Shown here: positions 19,064-30,138 of the stretch, piece after piece
How the letters are laid out: the number at the start of each line of letters is the position of its first letter
How positions within the stretch are numbered: position 1 is the first letter of the stretch
Source of the DNA: Chania multitudinisentens RB-25
GTDB taxonomy: Bacteria > Pseudomonadota > Gammaproteobacteria > Enterobacterales > Enterobacteriaceae
Assembly: GCF_000520015.2 (NCBI RefSeq)
Contig: NZ_CP007044.2
Span: 3,782,001 to 3,846,000, forward strand
Direction of reading: 5' to 3'
DNA length: 64,000 bases
Notes under the pieces: model-generated
What the model was told of the DNA's origin: nothing
Databases searched by the model: none
What the model saw: the letters and a program-made list of their open reading frames with translations, nothing else
Position numbers and translations under genes: made by a program

Positions 19064-19480
19064 TCAGAGAAGCTGCCCAGCCTTGTGGCGAATAGCGCGG
19101 ATCATCGCCTCAAGCCCTTGCGAACGCGAAGGTGTTAAATGTTGGCTGAGCGCCAGTTCAGTAAAAAACGGCCGCACGTCTAAAGCAATAATCTGCTGCG
19201 GAGTCAGTTGGTGATACAGGATAAAGACGATGGCCAATAGCCCCTTCACAATGGCGGCATCGCTGTCGCCATGAAACTCAACCCGTCCGGCTTCCCCATG
19301 ATGCAGCACAATCCATACCTGGCTCTGGCAACCCGCAATCAGATTTTCTCTTTGCCGGTCGGTTTCTTCCAACGATGGTAATTTACTGCCCAATTCGATC
19401 ACATACAGGTATTTTTCCTCCCAATTCAGGCAACGGGAAAAGTTACGTACCAATTTATCTTTATCCGGCAAGTTTGCCAT
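19064..19480 (-). CDS. sufE: Sulfur acceptor protein SufE
   Basis: A 138-aa partner of SufS, the same length as in E. coli. Cys51 ([10 protein letters not shown]) accepts persulfide from SufS and hands sulfur to the SufBCD scaffold. The open frame continues upstream into sufS, but ATG 19480 aligns with the family start [17 protein letters not shown] and lies 26 bp after the sufS stop. It is the last gene of sufABCDSE. Confidence 0.97.
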   Translation of the reverse strand: MANLPDKDKLVRNFSRCLNWEEKYLYVIELGSKLPSLEETDRQRENLIAGCQSQVWIVLHHGEAGRVEFHGDSDAAIVKGLLAIVFILYHQLTPQQIIALDVRPFFTELALSQHLTPSRSQGLEAMIRAIRHKAGQLL

Positions 19481-19506
19481 GAGGTTCCCTTTAATGATGA
19501 AAGGCG

Positions 19507-20727
19507 CTATCCCAGAAGCCTGTAGATCCGCTGTAATCCGGCCACCAACCGATCCACTTCTTCCCGCGTATTGTACAACGCCAGTGAAGCACGGCACATG
19601 CTTGGCACGGCATAGTACGCCATCAACGGCATCGCACAATGGTGCCCGGTGCGAATAGCAATGCCGTACTGATCCAGAAAGCTGCCAACATCATAGGCAT
19701 GATGTTCACCCAGGTTGAAGGCAAGAACCCCTGAACGCTCTACCGGGCCATAAGTCTTCAGCGTTGGCACCTGTTTCAGTGCCTCTTGTGCGTAATGCAT
19801 CAGCGCTTGCTCGTAATTGTGAATCGCGTCCAATCCCAGTTCGTTCACATAATCCATTGCCGCACCCAGCCCCATGATACCCGCAGTATTTGGTGAGCCA
19901 GCCTCAAAGCGCCACGGCGGCGCGGCAAAAGTCGTACCTTGCATCAGGCTGACCTGCTGGATCATCGAGCCCCCTCCTTCCCAAGGCGGCATCTGCTCCA
20001 GCAATGATCGCTTGCCGTACAGAATACCAATCCCAGAAGGCCCATAGAGTTTATGACCAGAAAACACATAGAAGTCACAATCCAGCGCCTGTACGTCAAC
20101 CCGTTGATGCATCACCGCCTGCGCGCCGTCCACCAGCACCTTCACGCCAGCAGCTTTAGCCACAGGAACGATCTCATTCAGTGGATTAACCGTGCCCAAC
20201 ACATTGGAAACCTGGGTGATTGCCAACAACCGGGTAGAAGCGTCGATCAAACCCGGCAATTGTGCCAAATCCAACGTCCCATCCGGCTGCAACCGCCAGA
20301 CACGTAACTGAATACCGCGTTCCCGCGCCAGCATTTGCCAAGGCACAATATTGGCATGATGCTCCATTTCGGTGATGATGATATTGTCGCCCGCGGCCAA
20401 TAAGTGGCGGCCAAAACTGTTGGCGACCAGATTGATGCCCTCAGTGGTGCCTTTCACGAAAACAATCTCTTCTGCCGCTGCTGCATTGATAAATGCGGCA
20501 ACCTGCGCACGCACGGCCTCCATCTGCTGGGTCGCTTCGGCACTCAGTGTGTGTATGCCACGGTGTACAGCCGCATAGCCGTGGCGATAAAAATCCAGCT
20601 CGCGGTCAATCACCTTCTGCGGTTTCTGCGCGCTGGCAGCACTGTCAAGGTAGGTCAGCGGTTGCCCATTCATGACTCCCGCCAGCAAAGGAAAATCGCT
20701 GCGTACCCGTTCCAGAGGGTAACTCAT
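19507..20727 (-). CDS. sufS: Cysteine desulfurase SufS
   Basis: A 406-aa class-II PLP-dependent cysteine desulfurase, the same length as E. coli SufS. Lys226 ([11 protein letters not shown]) binds PLP, His123 stacks on it, and the persulfide cysteine lies in [10 protein letters not shown] near residue 364. It releases sulfur from L-cysteine for Fe-S assembly, stimulated by SufE. The start overlaps the sufD stop by 4 bp (ATGA type), implying translational coupling. Confidence 0.98.
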   Translation of the reverse strand: MSYPLERVRSDFPLLAGVMNGQPLTYLDSAASAQKPQKVIDRELDFYRHGYAAVHRGIHTLSAEATQQMEAVRAQVAAFINAAAAEEIVFVKGTTEGINLVANSFGRHLLAAGDNIIITEMEHHANIVPWQMLARERGIQLRVWRLQPDGTLDLAQLPGLIDASTRLLAITQVSNVLGTVNPLNEIVPVAKAAGVKVLVDGAQAVMHQRVDVQALDCDFYVFSGHKLYGPSGIGILYGKRSLLEQMPPWEGGGSMIQQVSLMQGTTFAAPPWRFEAGSPNTAGIMGLGAAMDYVNELGLDAIHNYEQALMHYAQEALKQVPTLKTYGPVERSGVLAFNLGEHHAYDVGSFLDQYGIAIRTGHHCAMPLMAYYAVPSMCRASLALYNTREEVDRLVAGLQRIYRLLG

Positions 20728-21998
20728 GTGGCCTCCTGCGGCAGGCGTTCAGCAATGCGTGCCAATACCTGCGCACGAACGATCGGATTGGCAATGCCTT
20801 CAGTCAGTTCAGCAGCGAAGGCAAAAATGATCATCCGCTGCGCCGCCAATTTATCTATACCACGTGATTGCAAATAGAACAGTTGTTCGGCATCGATACG
20901 GCCCACGGTGGCCCCGTGGCTGCATTTAACGTCGTCAGCGTAAATTTCCAACTGCGGTTTGGTATCCACCTCCGCCACTTTCCCTAACAACAGGTTATGG
21001 TTGGTCATCTGCCCATCGGTTTTAATCGCGTGTTGCGCGACCTTGATCAAGCCGTTGAACACTGCTTTGGCGCGCTCGCTAACCACCGTTTTATGTAACT
21101 GTCGGCTTTCACAATGCCCCTGGTTATGTTCTAGATAGGTTCGGGTATCGCACACCTCTTTCCCTACCGGTAACACCAGGCTATTGAGCACCAAATTGGC
21201 TCCTTCTCCGTTTAACTGCGCGCTGGTGTGATGGCGAGTTAACCCCGCGCCAAGTAAAAAACTGTCGCTTTTTACCTGTGCATCACGACCAATCAACAGA
21301 TCATTATGCGCAAAGTGGTAACTGGCTTGGTTTTCAAACGCCAGTTTGCAATGGCGCAATACTGCATTAGCGCCAATCGAGGCGGTCAAACGTGTGCCGG
21401 TAAAGTGCGCCACCGGGCGATCGCTGACATAATGCTCAATCACTTCTGCCTGTGCACCACACCCAATGTCCAGGTGATGCCGGTAATGCAGAATATTCAT
21501 GTCCTCTGTATGCTCACGCCCGCTGCTGATATGCAGCAGATAAAGCGGTTTGCCGGGTATTTTGCCAGCAGGCAAATGGATCTCACAGATTTCCTGCGCC
21601 AGCCCTTCGGTCAGATGCAGAAACAGCTCCGGCTGAACCGGCTCTGGTAGCGTTTGCGGTAGATTTCTTAGCTGGTAGTCACCTAAATCCTTGTCGCTCA
21701 ATTGCGGGCAAAAACGCCCATCGATAAGCACCAAGCGGTAGGCATCGATGTTCAACGCCAGGGCATCACGCTGTGCAGCACTGAAGGTTCTTCCCGCCGG
21801 TTCTATAAACCGTTGCTCCAGCAGTGCCTCCAGCGGAGTATATTTCCAGTTTTCCTGTTTACGGCTTGGCCAGCCGAGATGCAATGCCTGCTGCCAGTGT
21901 GCCAACGCATGGGAGGAAGGCTCACCGCCACGTGCTGTAAACAGATGGTACATTTGCTGTAACGTCGGAGAGTTATTGTTGATCGGCAAGCCAGCCAT
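20724..21998 (-). CDS. sufD: Fe-S cluster scaffold component SufD
   Basis: A 424-aa component of the SufBC2D complex. It has a right-handed beta-helix core and a C-terminal helical region that contacts SufC; the conserved ending includes [25 protein letters not shown]. SufD is needed for iron entry into the scaffold. Its start overlaps sufC by 26 bp and its end overlaps sufS by 4 bp. The sequence is the most divergent of the operon, as is usual for SufD. Confidence 0.96.
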   Translation of the reverse strand: MAGLPINNNSPTLQQMYHLFTARGGEPSSHALAHWQQALHLGWPSRKQENWKYTPLEALLEQRFIEPAGRTFSAAQRDALALNIDAYRLVLIDGRFCPQLSDKDLGDYQLRNLPQTLPEPVQPELFLHLTEGLAQEICEIHLPAGKIPGKPLYLLHISSGREHTEDMNILHYRHHLDIGCGAQAEVIEHYVSDRPVAHFTGTRLTASIGANAVLRHCKLAFENQASYHFAHNDLLIGRDAQVKSDSFLLGAGLTRHHTSAQLNGEGANLVLNSLVLPVGKEVCDTRTYLEHNQGHCESRQLHKTVVSERAKAVFNGLIKVAQHAIKTDGQMTNHNLLLGKVAEVDTKPQLEIYADDVKCSHGATVGRIDAEQLFYLQSRGIDKLAAQRMIIFAFAAELTEGIANPIVRAQVLARIAERLPQEAT

Positions 21999-22719
21999 AG
22001 CCCTGCTCCTCTAACTGTTTCGCCAGCGAAAAATCGCCAGATTTGACGATGCGCCCTTGGGAAAGAACATGCACATAATCCGGTTGGATATAGTCCAGAA
22101 TACGCTGGTAGTGAGTAACAATAATAAAAGCACGCTGGCCGTCGCGCAGCGAGTTAACGCCGCCGGCCACAATTTTCAAGGCATCGATATCCAGCCCGGA
22201 GTCAGTTTCATCGAGGATGCACAAATCTGGCTCCAGCGCCGCCATTTGCAGGATATCGTTACGTTTCTTCTCGCCACCGGAAAAACCGACGTTCACCGAA
22301 CGGGCCAGCAAATCAGTGGGCATACTCAGCAACGCGATTTTCTCTTCAATAAAATCAGCGAAATCGAACCGATCGAGCGCCTCTTGCCCACGGTATTTAC
22401 GCACCGCGTTAACCGACGTTTGCAGGAAGAAATGGTTGCTGACGCCGGGGATCTCAACCGGATACTGAAACGCCAGAAACACCCCTTCACCGGCGCGCGC
22501 TTCAGGCGCCAACCCCAACAGATCTTTTCCTTTGAAAGTGACGTCACCAGCGGTCACCTGATACTCTTCACGCCCGGCCAAGGTAGCAGCCAAGGTGCTT
22601 TTTCCTGAACCATTCGGGCCCATGATGGCGTGCACTTCACCCGCGTTAATCTCCAGGTTCAATCCCTTGAGGATCTCGTTACCTTCCGCGCTGACGTTCA
22701 AATTCTTGATGCTTAACAT
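21973..22719 (-). CDS. sufC: Suf ABC-type ATPase SufC
   Basis: A 248-aa ABC ATPase of the Suf scaffold. Walker A is GPNGSGKST, the signature is FSGGEKKRNDILQM and Walker B is LCILDETDSGLDID. It binds SufB and SufD and couples ATP hydrolysis to their conformational change; it is not a transporter. It follows sufB after 21 bp and overlaps sufD. Confidence 0.98.
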   Translation of the reverse strand: MLSIKNLNVSAEGNEILKGLNLEINAGEVHAIMGPNGSGKSTLAATLAGREEYQVTAGDVTFKGKDLLGLAPEARAGEGVFLAFQYPVEIPGVSNHFFLQTSVNAVRKYRGQEALDRFDFADFIEEKIALLSMPTDLLARSVNVGFSGGEKKRNDILQMAALEPDLCILDETDSGLDIDALKIVAGGVNSLRDGQRAFIIVTHYQRILDYIQPDYVHVLSQGRIVKSGDFSLAKQLEEQGYGWLADQQ

Positions 22720-22740
22720 GATGTATCCTCATTGGCCTAC

Positions 22741-24237
22741 TTAGCCCACGCTGTGTTCCAGGCTGATAGCCAGCAGTTTCTGTGCCTCCACGGCAAATTC
22801 CAGCGGCAGTTCGGAAAACACATCCTTACAGAAGCCATTGACGATCATCGAGATAGCATCATCTTCGCTGATGCCACGTTGTAGACAGTAAAATAACTGG
22901 TCGTCGCCAATCTTCGAGGTGGTTGCTTCGTGCTCCAGTTGGGCGCTGTTATTGCGCACTTCTACATAGGGGAACGTATGCGCCCCGCTGTCTGGCCCAA
23001 TCAGCATGGAATCACACTGGGTAAAATTGCGTGCGTTTTCTGCCCCTGGCAGGATCTTCACCAAGCCGCGATAAGTGTTCTGGCTGTGCCCAGCGGAGAT
23101 CCCTTTGGCGATAATGGTAGATTTGGTGTTTTTGCCGATATGAATCATCTTGGTGCCGGTATCAGCCTGCTGATGGCCGTTGGTCAGCGCCACAGAGAAA
23201 AACTCACCGATGGAGTTGTCGCCTTGCAGGATCACGCTGGGGTATTTCCAGGTGATCGCCGAGCCGGTTTCCGACTGCGTCCACGACATTTTAGAACCAG
23301 CCCCTTCACACAGCGCACGTTTGGTGACGAAGTTCAGGATGCCCCCTTTACTTTCACCACCGGCAAACCAGTTCTGCACCGTTGAGTACTTCACCTCGGC
23401 ATCTTTATGCAGGATCACTTCCACCACTGCCGCATGCAGTTGATAGCTATCGCGCACCGGTGCTGAACAGCCTTCGATATAACTGACGTAACTGCCCTCA
23501 TCGGCAATCAGGATGGTACGCTCGAATTGGCCAGTTTTTGCCGCATTGATGCGGAAATACGTAGACAACTCCATCGGGCAACGCACGCCTTTCGGCACAT
23601 AAACAAAGGTGCCGTCAGAAGCCACCGCCGCATTGAGAGCGGCGAAGAAGTTATCATTATGCGGCACGACGCGGCCAAGATACCGGCGTACCAACTCGGG
23701 ATAGTCGTGAATGGCTTCACCAAATGAACAGAAGATCACCCCGCTTTCCGCCAGTTTTTCGCGATAGGTGGTGGCAACGGAAACCGAGTCAAAAATAGCA
23801 TCCACCGCGACTTCGCTACCTTCACGCACTGGCACTCCCAACTGGTTGAATGCCAGTTCCACTTCGCTGGTCAGATAGTTGCTTTCTGTTATGGCACCGG
23901 GTTGCTGTTCAGCTCCCGGCTGCGAACCACAGGCATCATCGCATTGGCCACAAGACGGGGCCGAATAATAGCTGTAATCCTGATAATTCAATCGGTCGTA
24001 ATGGGCTTTCAGCCAATGCGGTTCTTCCATTTGCAGCCAGGCACGGTAAGCCTCCAGCCGGAATGCCAGCATCCATTCAGGTTCATTACGCTTGGCAGAG
24101 ATAGCACGCACCACATCCTCATTGATGCCCTTGGCTAACTCATCGGTAGCCAACTGAGTGAAAAAACCTTCCTTGTAGCGACCATCGCTGACCCAAGTCT
24201 GCACATCATGAGAAGTCTCTACGTTGCTGCGTGTCAT
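22741..24237 (-). CDS. sufB: Fe-S cluster scaffold protein SufB
   Basis: A 498-aa scaffold on which the nascent cluster forms in the SufBC2D complex. Conserved blocks: [13 protein letters not shown] near 50, the beta-helix core with [16 protein letters not shown], and the C-terminal [29 protein letters not shown] with the conserved late cysteine. An N-terminal CGQCDDACG cysteine patch (about residues 97-105) is typical of the enterobacterial forms. The gene starts 14 bp after the sufA stop. Confidence 0.98.
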   Translation of the reverse strand: MTRSNVETSHDVQTWVSDGRYKEGFFTQLATDELAKGINEDVVRAISAKRNEPEWMLAFRLEAYRAWLQMEEPHWLKAHYDRLNYQDYSYYSAPSCGQCDDACGSQPGAEQQPGAITESNYLTSEVELAFNQLGVPVREGSEVAVDAIFDSVSVATTYREKLAESGVIFCSFGEAIHDYPELVRRYLGRVVPHNDNFFAALNAAVASDGTFVYVPKGVRCPMELSTYFRINAAKTGQFERTILIADEGSYVSYIEGCSAPVRDSYQLHAAVVEVILHKDAEVKYSTVQNWFAGGESKGGILNFVTKRALCEGAGSKMSWTQSETGSAITWKYPSVILQGDNSIGEFFSVALTNGHQQADTGTKMIHIGKNTKSTIIAKGISAGHSQNTYRGLVKILPGAENARNFTQCDSMLIGPDSGAHTFPYVEVRNNSAQLEHEATTSKIGDDQLFYCLQRGISEDDAISMIVNGFCKDVFSELPLEFAVEAQKLLAISLEHSVG

Positions 24238-24251
24238 GTTGATTGCATCGC

Positions 24252-24623
24252 CTAAACGCCAAAGCTCTCACCGCACCCGCAGGCGTTCTGAGCTTTAGGG
24301 TTGTTGAATTTAAAAATCTGATTCAGCCCCTCACGGACAAAATCCACCGTGGTTCCATCAATAAACGGCATTGCTTTCAGCGGCACGTACAGCACCGCCC
24401 CATCACGCTCGAATAACAGATCATCGGCCACCGGTTCATGGATCAGATCCAGCACATAGGCGAAACCGGCACAGCCTGATTGTTTCACCCCGAGCCGCAG
24501 CCCCAGAACCTGCGGCCCCTGCTGCATCAATTTAATTATTTGCTTTACTGCGCTGTCGCTGAGCGAAATACCCTGCCAGACATGATCAGTCAAAGAGAAT
24601 GTCCCTACATTTTCCGTTTGCAT
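24252..24623 (-). CDS. sufA: A-type Fe-S carrier SufA
   Basis: A 123-aa HesB/IscA-family carrier. Conserved cysteines are Cys51 (QSGCAGFAY) and Cys115/Cys117 (ACGCGESF), which hold a transferable [2Fe-2S] cluster. It is the first gene of the operon. E. coli suf is induced by OxyR, IscR and loss of Fur repression; in the 228-bp upstream spacer I could not recognise those sites with confidence, so regulation is assumed from the family only. Confidence 0.97.
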   Translation of the reverse strand: MQTENVGTFSLTDHVWQGISLSDSAVKQIIKLMQQGPQVLGLRLGVKQSGCAGFAYVLDLIHEPVADDLLFERDGAVLYVPLKAMPFIDGTTVDFVREGLNQIFKFNNPKAQNACGCGESFGV

Positions 24624-24851
24624 AAAATTTCACCTCATCGCGGCGTTTTCCACCGCCAATCTGAAAGTTCATTATAAACACACATATTAAATACCATTTT
24701 ATGCATTTTTGTCTGTCTCAAAAATGCGCTGTATAGCTTTAAGTTTAGTCGTTGCTGAGTTTTTTGAACCGTTGGCGGCCAAAAGAACACCCAGAGAAAT
24801 AGGCGCTGGAAGGTGAATAGCCCGCAGAGCAGATCTCCACGGGCAAAAAGT

Positions 24852-25268
24852 TTACTCTATTACCGCCGTGGTCAAGCGGGACGTACAACACAGGCGATCA
24901 CGCCCATCGAAAATCTCAATCTGCCACACCTGATTGCGGCGGCCCACGTGCAGTGCGCGGCAAACACCGCGCACCTGCCCTTCAAAGACCGCCCGAATGT
25001 GATTGGCATTGATTTCCAGCCCGACCACCTTTTGCTCCCCTTCGGTACACAGGTAACCCGCCATTGAACCCATCGACTCGGCCAACACCACCGAAGCGCC
25101 ACCGTGCAACAGGCCAAACGGCTGGGTGGTGCGATTATCGACAGGCATGGTTGCCTCCAGATAGTCGTCCTCCAGGCGGGTAAACTGAATGCCCACATGG
25201 CCGACCATGCACCCTTCGCCGGTGCGGTTAAGCTGTTCCAGCGTTGCTTCACGTTTCCACAGTTTCAC
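24852..25268 (-). CDS. menI: 1,4-dihydroxy-2-naphthoyl-CoA thioesterase MenI (YdiI)
   Basis: A 138-aa single hotdog-fold thioesterase of the PaaI/YdiI group. The active-site region is [19 protein letters not shown], with the catalytic Glu following the HGG turn, and the C-terminal half carries [11 protein letters not shown]. In E. coli it hydrolyses DHNA-CoA in menaquinone synthesis. Its ATG overlaps the ydiJ stop by 4 bp, so the two are probably translated together, the same pairing as in E. coli upstream of suf. Confidence 0.95.
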   Translation of the reverse strand: MKLWKREATLEQLNRTGEGCMVGHVGIQFTRLEDDYLEATMPVDNRTTQPFGLLHGGASVVLAESMGSMAGYLCTEGEQKVVGLEINANHIRAVFEGQVRGVCRALHVGRRNQVWQIEIFDGRDRLCCTSRLTTAVIE

Positions 25269-28200
25269 GCCATCATCTCCAAAAGAGCCTGTAACGGATG
25301 CCGCACGCCATTGCCTTCAATGCGTTTCACCTGGCTGCGGCAGGAATAACCGCTTGCCAGGCAACGTTGCCGAGGCAGGCTTTGCAGTGCCTGATGCCAA
25401 GAGAGTTCATAAATGCCCAAGGAGTTCTGTAGGTTTTTAGCCTCGTGGCCGTAGGTTCCCGCCATGCCACAACAGCCGACGCTGATATTTTCCAGCGTGG
25501 CGCCAAAGCGGGCAAAAATCGCTGCCCACTGCTGGGTGCTGGCTGGCAGCGCCGTGGTTTCCGTACAATGCCCGAACAGATACCAGGCTTCCCCTGCGAT
25601 GGGCTGTTCAGGGCGATCGGCCAACAGCGGTTGCAACCATTCATGCACTAACTGCACCTGAAAATCACCCCGGGTATCACCGAGAATTTCCTGGTATTCA
25701 TCGCGGTAACACAGTACCAGCGCGGGATCGACGCCCACCATCGGCATACCGAGTTTTGCCACCCGGTTGAGGAAATCTGCGGTTTTGCGCGCCGTTTTGG
25801 CAAACCGTGTCAGAAACCCTTTGATATGCTGCGCTTTACCATTGGGTGAAAATGGTAACAGTACCGGTTGATAGCCCAGTTTATCCACCAAACGGACAAA
25901 ATCTGCCACCACCTGTGCATCGTAATAGGTGGTGAAAGGGTCTTGTACGATCAGCACATGCCGTTCGCGTTGCGCTTCGCTCAATGCTTCAAGCTGTTCC
26001 AGCGTCATGGTGAAGGCACTGTGACCAGAAAGCTGCTGGCGCAGCGTCGGGCTGGAGAGCAACGGTAAGTCCACCATGCCGATGGTGCTGCGGCTTAATT
26101 CGCGCATCCAAGGCTGTTTAAAGAAGAAGTTAAACACCTTCGGCGCTTTAGCCATCAGTGGCGTATAGCTCTCTACGCCGGCAACCATATAATCCCGCAC
26201 CGGGCGCAGGTAACGGGTGTGATATAACTGTAAGAAACGTGAGCGGAAGCTCGGCACATCAATTTTTATCGGGCACTGAGTCGAACAGGCTTTACAGGCT
26301 AGGCAGCCGGACATCGCCTCTTTCACTTCGTGCGAAAAATCATACTCACCTTTGCCCACACGCCAGCTATTGCGGGTTTTCTCGATCAGGGTACGGAAGC
26401 TCAGGCGCTGCTGCGGCAGTTGCTGTTCTAACGCGACCGGATCAACGCCCTGTTCAGCCAGTAACCGCAGCCATTCACGCACCAGCGCCGCCCGGCCTTT
26501 TGGCGAATGGATACGATTACCTGTGATTTTCATTGACGGACACATCGGACTACGCACGTCAAAATTGAAACACAATCCGTTACCGTTACACTCCATCGCC
26601 CCACGGAACGAAGTACGAATATCGATCGGAATGCGGCGATCCAGCGTACCGCGTTTCACGGCATCCACCTTCATCATCGGCTCATCAACGCCCAACGGCG
26701 GGCAAATCTTGCCTGGATTGAGGCGGTTAAGCGGATCAAACGCCGCTTTGATGCGGCGCAATTCGTCATACAACGTTTCACCAAAGAAGGCCGGGCTGTA
26801 TTCCGCGCGGAAACCTTTACCGTGTTCCCCCCACAACAACCCACCGTATTTCGCGGTGAGCGCCACCACCTGATCGGAGATCTGCTTCATCAGCACTTCT
26901 TGCTGCGGATCGCACATATCCAGCGCCGGGCGCACGTGCAGCACCCCGGCATCAACGTGGCCAAACATGCCGTAGCTCAGGTTGTGGCTATCAAGCAACT
27001 GCCGGAATTCGGTGATGTAATCAGCCAGGTGTTGTGGCGGCACGCAGGTATCTTCGGCAAACGGGAGCGGTTTGGCTTGCCCTTTGGCATTGCCCAGCAG
27101 CCCTACCGCTTTCTTGCGCATATTGTAGATACGCTCAATACCGCTGAGATCGCCACAAATCTGATAGCCAATCACACCAGCTTCTTGTTTGGCAATCAAA
27201 TCATCCAGGCGCTCGCACAGCTTCTCCATCTGCCCATCAATCAAAGCCTGATCGTCACCGGCAAACTCAACGATGTTCAGCCCGAGCATCTCTTTATTCG
27301 GCACATTGGTAATTAACTCGCTGACCGAATGCCAGACAATATCCTCACGCGCCAGATTGAGCACCTTGGAGTCAATGGTTTCCACCGACAGCGCCTTGGC
27401 TTCCACCATAAAGGGCGCATTACGCAGTGCAGAATCGAAAGAGTCATATTTGATATTCACCAAGCGACGTACTTTCGGCAACGGCGTAATGTTCAGCCGC
27501 GCTTCGGTGATAAACGCCAGCGTCCCTTCAGCCCCGGTGAGAATACGCGTCAGATCGAAGGTTTGCAGATCGTCGCTCAGCACATGGCGTAAATCGTAAC
27601 CGGTGAGGAAGCGGTTCAGTTTGGGGAATTTCTCCAGGATCAGCGCTCGCTGCTCACGGCAGCGGTTGAGCACCGCGTCGTAAATCCGCCCTTCTGGCGT
27701 ATCTTCCTGAGCAATCGTTTCCGCCAATGGCACCGGCATAGCACGGGTATCGAACATATCGCCACCCAACAACACCGCCCGTAGCCCCAGCACGTGATCA
27801 GAGGTTTTGCCGTAAACCAGAGAACCTTGTCCAGACGCGTCGGTATTGATCATGCCGCCCAGTGTGGCGCGGTTACTGGTGGAAAGCTCAGGAGAGAAGA
27901 AATAACCGAACGGCCGCAGATACTGGTTGAGCTGGTCTTTAATCACACCGGCTTCAACCCGCACCCAGCCCTGTTCGACATTGATATCCAGAATACGGTT
28001 CATGTAGCGCGACATATCGACCACAATACCGGTGTTCAACGCCTGGCCATTAGTGCCAGTGCCGCCACCGCGCGGGCTAAAGGTCAGCGCTTTGAAACGC
28101 TCCTCCGTCGCCAGCCGGGCAAGCAATGCCACATCGCCGGTTGAGCGGGGAAATACCACCGCATCGGGCAAGAGCTGATAAATGCTGTTGTCGGTCGCCA

Positions 28201-28321
28201 TCGTCAGGCGATCGGCATAGCTAGTGGCAGTATCGCCGCTGAATCCGTTTTGTTTTAACGCTTCCAAAAAATCGAGCACCCGTTGAACGAGGCCGGGTGC
28301 CTGAGAAATCTGTGGGATCAT
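25265..28321 (-). CDS. ydiJ: Large FAD/Fe-S oxidoreductase YdiJ (D-2-hydroxyglutarate dehydrogenase type)
   Basis: A 1018-aa protein, the length of E. coli YdiJ. Order of domains: FAD-binding type-4 (PCMH) with [14 protein letters not shown] near residue 80; a GlcD-like C-terminal oxidase domain to about 530; a ferredoxin-like 4Fe-4S segment [12 protein letters not shown] at about 667-680; and a cysteine-rich C-terminal domain with [15 protein letters not shown]. It is a flavoprotein oxidising a 2-hydroxy acid; E. coli YdiJ has been assigned D-2-hydroxyglutarate dehydrogenase activity. It is soluble, with no signal or membrane helices. It overlaps menI by 4 bp. Confidence 0.93.
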   Translation of the reverse strand: MIPQISQAPGLVQRVLDFLEALKQNGFSGDTATSYADRLTMATDNSIYQLLPDAVVFPRSTGDVALLARLATEERFKALTFSPRGGGTGTNGQALNTGIVVDMSRYMNRILDINVEQGWVRVEAGVIKDQLNQYLRPFGYFFSPELSTSNRATLGGMINTDASGQGSLVYGKTSDHVLGLRAVLLGGDMFDTRAMPVPLAETIAQEDTPEGRIYDAVLNRCREQRALILEKFPKLNRFLTGYDLRHVLSDDLQTFDLTRILTGAEGTLAFITEARLNITPLPKVRRLVNIKYDSFDSALRNAPFMVEAKALSVETIDSKVLNLAREDIVWHSVSELITNVPNKEMLGLNIVEFAGDDQALIDGQMEKLCERLDDLIAKQEAGVIGYQICGDLSGIERIYNMRKKAVGLLGNAKGQAKPLPFAEDTCVPPQHLADYITEFRQLLDSHNLSYGMFGHVDAGVLHVRPALDMCDPQQEVLMKQISDQVVALTAKYGGLLWGEHGKGFRAEYSPAFFGETLYDELRRIKAAFDPLNRLNPGKICPPLGVDEPMMKVDAVKRGTLDRRIPIDIRTSFRGAMECNGNGLCFNFDVRSPMCPSMKITGNRIHSPKGRAALVREWLRLLAEQGVDPVALEQQLPQQRLSFRTLIEKTRNSWRVGKGEYDFSHEVKEAMSGCLACKACSTQCPIKIDVPSFRSRFLQLYHTRYLRPVRDYMVAGVESYTPLMAKAPKVFNFFFKQPWMRELSRSTIGMVDLPLLSSPTLRQQLSGHSAFTMTLEQLEALSEAQRERHVLIVQDPFTTYYDAQVVADFVRLVDKLGYQPVLLPFSPNGKAQHIKGFLTRFAKTARKTADFLNRVAKLGMPMVGVDPALVLCYRDEYQEILGDTRGDFQVQLVHEWLQPLLADRPEQPIAGEAWYLFGHCTETTALPASTQQWAAIFARFGATLENISVGCCGMAGTYGHEAKNLQNSLGIYELSWHQALQSLPRQRCLASGYSCRSQVKRIEGNGVRHPLQALLEMMA

Positions 28322-28359
28322 TCGCTTTTTTGACCCTTTCTGTCTAATTTTTAACTAGT

Positions 28360-28436
28360 TATACCCAAAGTCATTCAGGATGCATCAAGGCGGCAGCACA
28401 GCCGGCCAAGAGGCAGCGTGAAGAATGAAAGGTATA
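28360..28436. repeat. MITE-like intergenic repeat with imperfect terminal inverted repeats
   Basis: A 77-bp element. The left end TATACCCAAAGTCATTC and the right end, read inward, TATACCTTTCATTC form imperfect terminal inverted repeats, enclosing a GC-richer centre (GGCGGCAGCACAGCCGGCC). The ends resemble short dispersed repeats common in Serratia- and Yersinia-type genomes (from memory). It sits between the divergent ydiJ and ydiK. Possible remnants of the same family are at 7149-7163 and 49628-49654. Confidence 0.6.
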
Positions 28437-28641
28437 ATCGGGCCCAGCTACAGACCCACCCCTATCTTTATATAGTCGGTAAAAACTAGCATACTTCGTT
28501 TTGTGGAGGCACTCACATTATCACAAATCACAGTAACAGAAGCGTTTACGGCAAAAACGCCCGCTCGCTGTGAAAATTGCCCGAAATGTTCCATGATGAA
28601 AAGATACTCAGGATTTCACTGCATAGGATGAAAACGCATTC

Positions 28642-29742
28642 ATGACACAACCGCAACGCCGATACGATTTACCCACGATTATTTTTGGTGTGCTGTTCAT
28701 TGCCATCATGATCGTCGCCAGTTTTTGGGTCGTTCAACCGTTTATTCTGGGCTTTGCCTGGGCTGGCATGGTGGTGATCGCAACCTGGCCGGTTCTGATT
28801 AAAGTACAACATATGCTATGGGGCCGCCGCTCGCTGGCAGTGTTGGTTATGACCATTCTGTTGATTCTGCTGTTTGTGTTACCTATTTCGCTCTTGGTCA
28901 GCAGCGTTGTTGACAACAGTACACCGATAGTCTCTTGGGTAAACACACCGGGCAAACTCAATATTCCCGAACTGGAATGGCTACGCGCCATCCCATTGAT
29001 TGGTGATCGGGTTTATAACAGTTATCACCTGTTGGTGAGCACCGGAGGAGCCGCACTGATTGCCAAAGTGCAGCCTTACTTCGGCCAGACCGCCACCTGG
29101 TTTGTGGCTCAGGCGGCGCATATTGGCCGCTTCCTGGTGCACTGTATGCTGATGGTGCTGTTCAGCGCGTTGCTGTATGCCAGAGGTGAACAAGTTGGCA
29201 TGGCCATCCGGCATTTTGCCGTGCGTCTGGCAGCCGGACGGGGTGATGCCGCCGTGTTGCTGGCTGGGCAAGCGATCCGCGCCGTGGCGTTGGGGGTGGT
29301 GGTCACCGCACTGGTGCAATCGGTGCTGGGCGGTATTGGGTTGGCGGTGGCTGGCATCCCTGCCGCTACGCTGCTGACGGTATTGATGTTCATGTTCTGC
29401 GTAGCACAGTTGGGGCCATTGCTGATCTTAATCCCAGCCATTATCTGGCTGTACTGGACCGGTGACACCACCTGGGGCACCGTACTGCTGATTTGGAGCT
29501 GCGTGGTGGGAACGTTGGATAACTTCCTGCGCCCCGCGTTAATACGCATGGGGGCAGATCTGCCATTGATTCTGATCCTGTCCGGCGTTATCGGCGGCCT
29601 GTTGGCGTTCGGTATGATTGGCCTGTTTATCGGCCCTGTCGTGCTGGCGGTTTCTTATCGTTTGGTCAGCGCCTGGGTCAATGAGGCACCAGAACCAGCG
29701 GTTGAGCAACAAGAAGTCACCGAAGATAGAGAACCATCTTAA
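28642..29742 (+). CDS. ydiK: AI-2E-family membrane transporter YdiK
   Basis: A 366-aa polytopic inner-membrane protein of the UPF0118/AI-2E exporter family. About eight membrane helices: paired helices at the N-terminus (residues 12-60), one near 70-90, a long periplasmic segment to about 150, and a C-terminal cluster with GALLAFGMIGLFIGPVVLAVSYRLV-type end. The substrate is unknown; some members carry autoinducer-2 and others act as Na+/H+ antiporters. It is divergent from ydiJ and followed by rprA as in E. coli. The hydrophilic acidic tail is variable. Confidence 0.9.
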   Translation: MTQPQRRYDLPTIIFGVLFIAIMIVASFWVVQPFILGFAWAGMVVIATWPVLIKVQHMLWGRRSLAVLVMTILLILLFVLPISLLVSSVVDNSTPIVSWVNTPGKLNIPELEWLRAIPLIGDRVYNSYHLLVSTGGAALIAKVQPYFGQTATWFVAQAAHIGRFLVHCMLMVLFSALLYARGEQVGMAIRHFAVRLAAGRGDAAVLLAGQAIRAVALGVVVTALVQSVLGGIGLAVAGIPAATLLTVLMFMFCVAQLGPLLILIPAIIWLYWTGDTTWGTVLLIWSCVVGTLDNFLRPALIRMGADLPLILILSGVIGGLLAFGMIGLFIGPVVLAVSYRLVSAWVNEAPEPAVEQQEVTEDREPS

Positions 29743-29880
29743 TCCCTTTCTCGCCTGCCCGGTCACACGGGCAGGCTATCGATTCGATATCGCCAGCCTT
29801 CCCGTTCTAGTAGCCGTAATCACACGCAGCGCTAACTAATTCGCGCTTCAGGGTTTTCTATTTATGCAACCTTGTTTCAT

Positions 29881-29894
29881 TAAGAGTATTCCCA
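29881..29894. promoter_or_regulatory. RcsB-type box upstream of rprA
   Basis: TAAGAGTATTCCCA lies about 40-50 bp before the inferred RprA 5' end, just upstream of a possible -35 (TGACTG-type). It resembles RcsB boxes such as TAAGAAT-ATCCTA, and rprA is a classic RcsCDB target. TATTAT at about 29924-29929 could be the -10. This is motif-based inference. Confidence 0.5.
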
Positions 29895-29934
29895 ATGACT
29901 GACGTAGCGTAACTCTCTATTGTTATTATCTATT

Positions 29935-30036
29935 CTGTGTCACCCCTCTAGCTTTCAGGTCGGCAATCAAGCGATGCCATACCTTAAAAATTGCTGTGTG
30001 TAGCCTTTGCCCATCACCTAGGATGGGCTCTTTTTA
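29935..30036 (+). ncRNA. rprA: Small regulatory RNA RprA
   Basis: The 3' half is nearly identical to E. coli RprA: ATTGCTGTGTGTAG at 29990-30003, then CTTTGCCCATC and the terminator hairpin GCCCATC / GATGGGC (30009-30015 / 30022-30028) with a T-run. Its location just downstream of ydiK is also conserved. The 5' end at about 29935 is inferred from the putative -10 and the usual length of about 105 nt. The 5' half does not resemble the E. coli sequence by eye. In E. coli this Hfq-bound RNA activates rpoS translation and represses csgD under Rcs control. Confidence 0.85.
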
Positions 30037-30080
30037 TTACCTGTGACCTGGAATTCATCCAGGTGTTTATCGTCAGATGT

Positions 30081-30110
30081 AAAAAACCGCCACTTCTCAG
30101 TGACGGCTTT
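30081..30110 (-). terminator. Terminator after ppsA
   Basis: Minus strand: CCGTCACT-GAGA-AGTGGCGG with one G-U wobble and a GNRA-type loop, followed by six T (A-run at 30081-30086). It lies 30-60 bp past the ppsA stop. Confidence 0.85.
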
Positions 30111-30138
30111 TAACTTTTTATATCCGTTCGAAAAAAAA

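Noticed and set aside
24624..24851. IscR, OxyR or Fur sites upstream of sufA
   Set aside because: The spacer does not resemble the E. coli suf promoter, and no motif met a reasonable match; regulation is left open.
25265..28321. Many open frames of 60-170 codons opposite ydiJ, ppsA and sufB
   Set aside because: They are shadows of long, strongly biased coding regions, without ribosome sites or recognisable domains.
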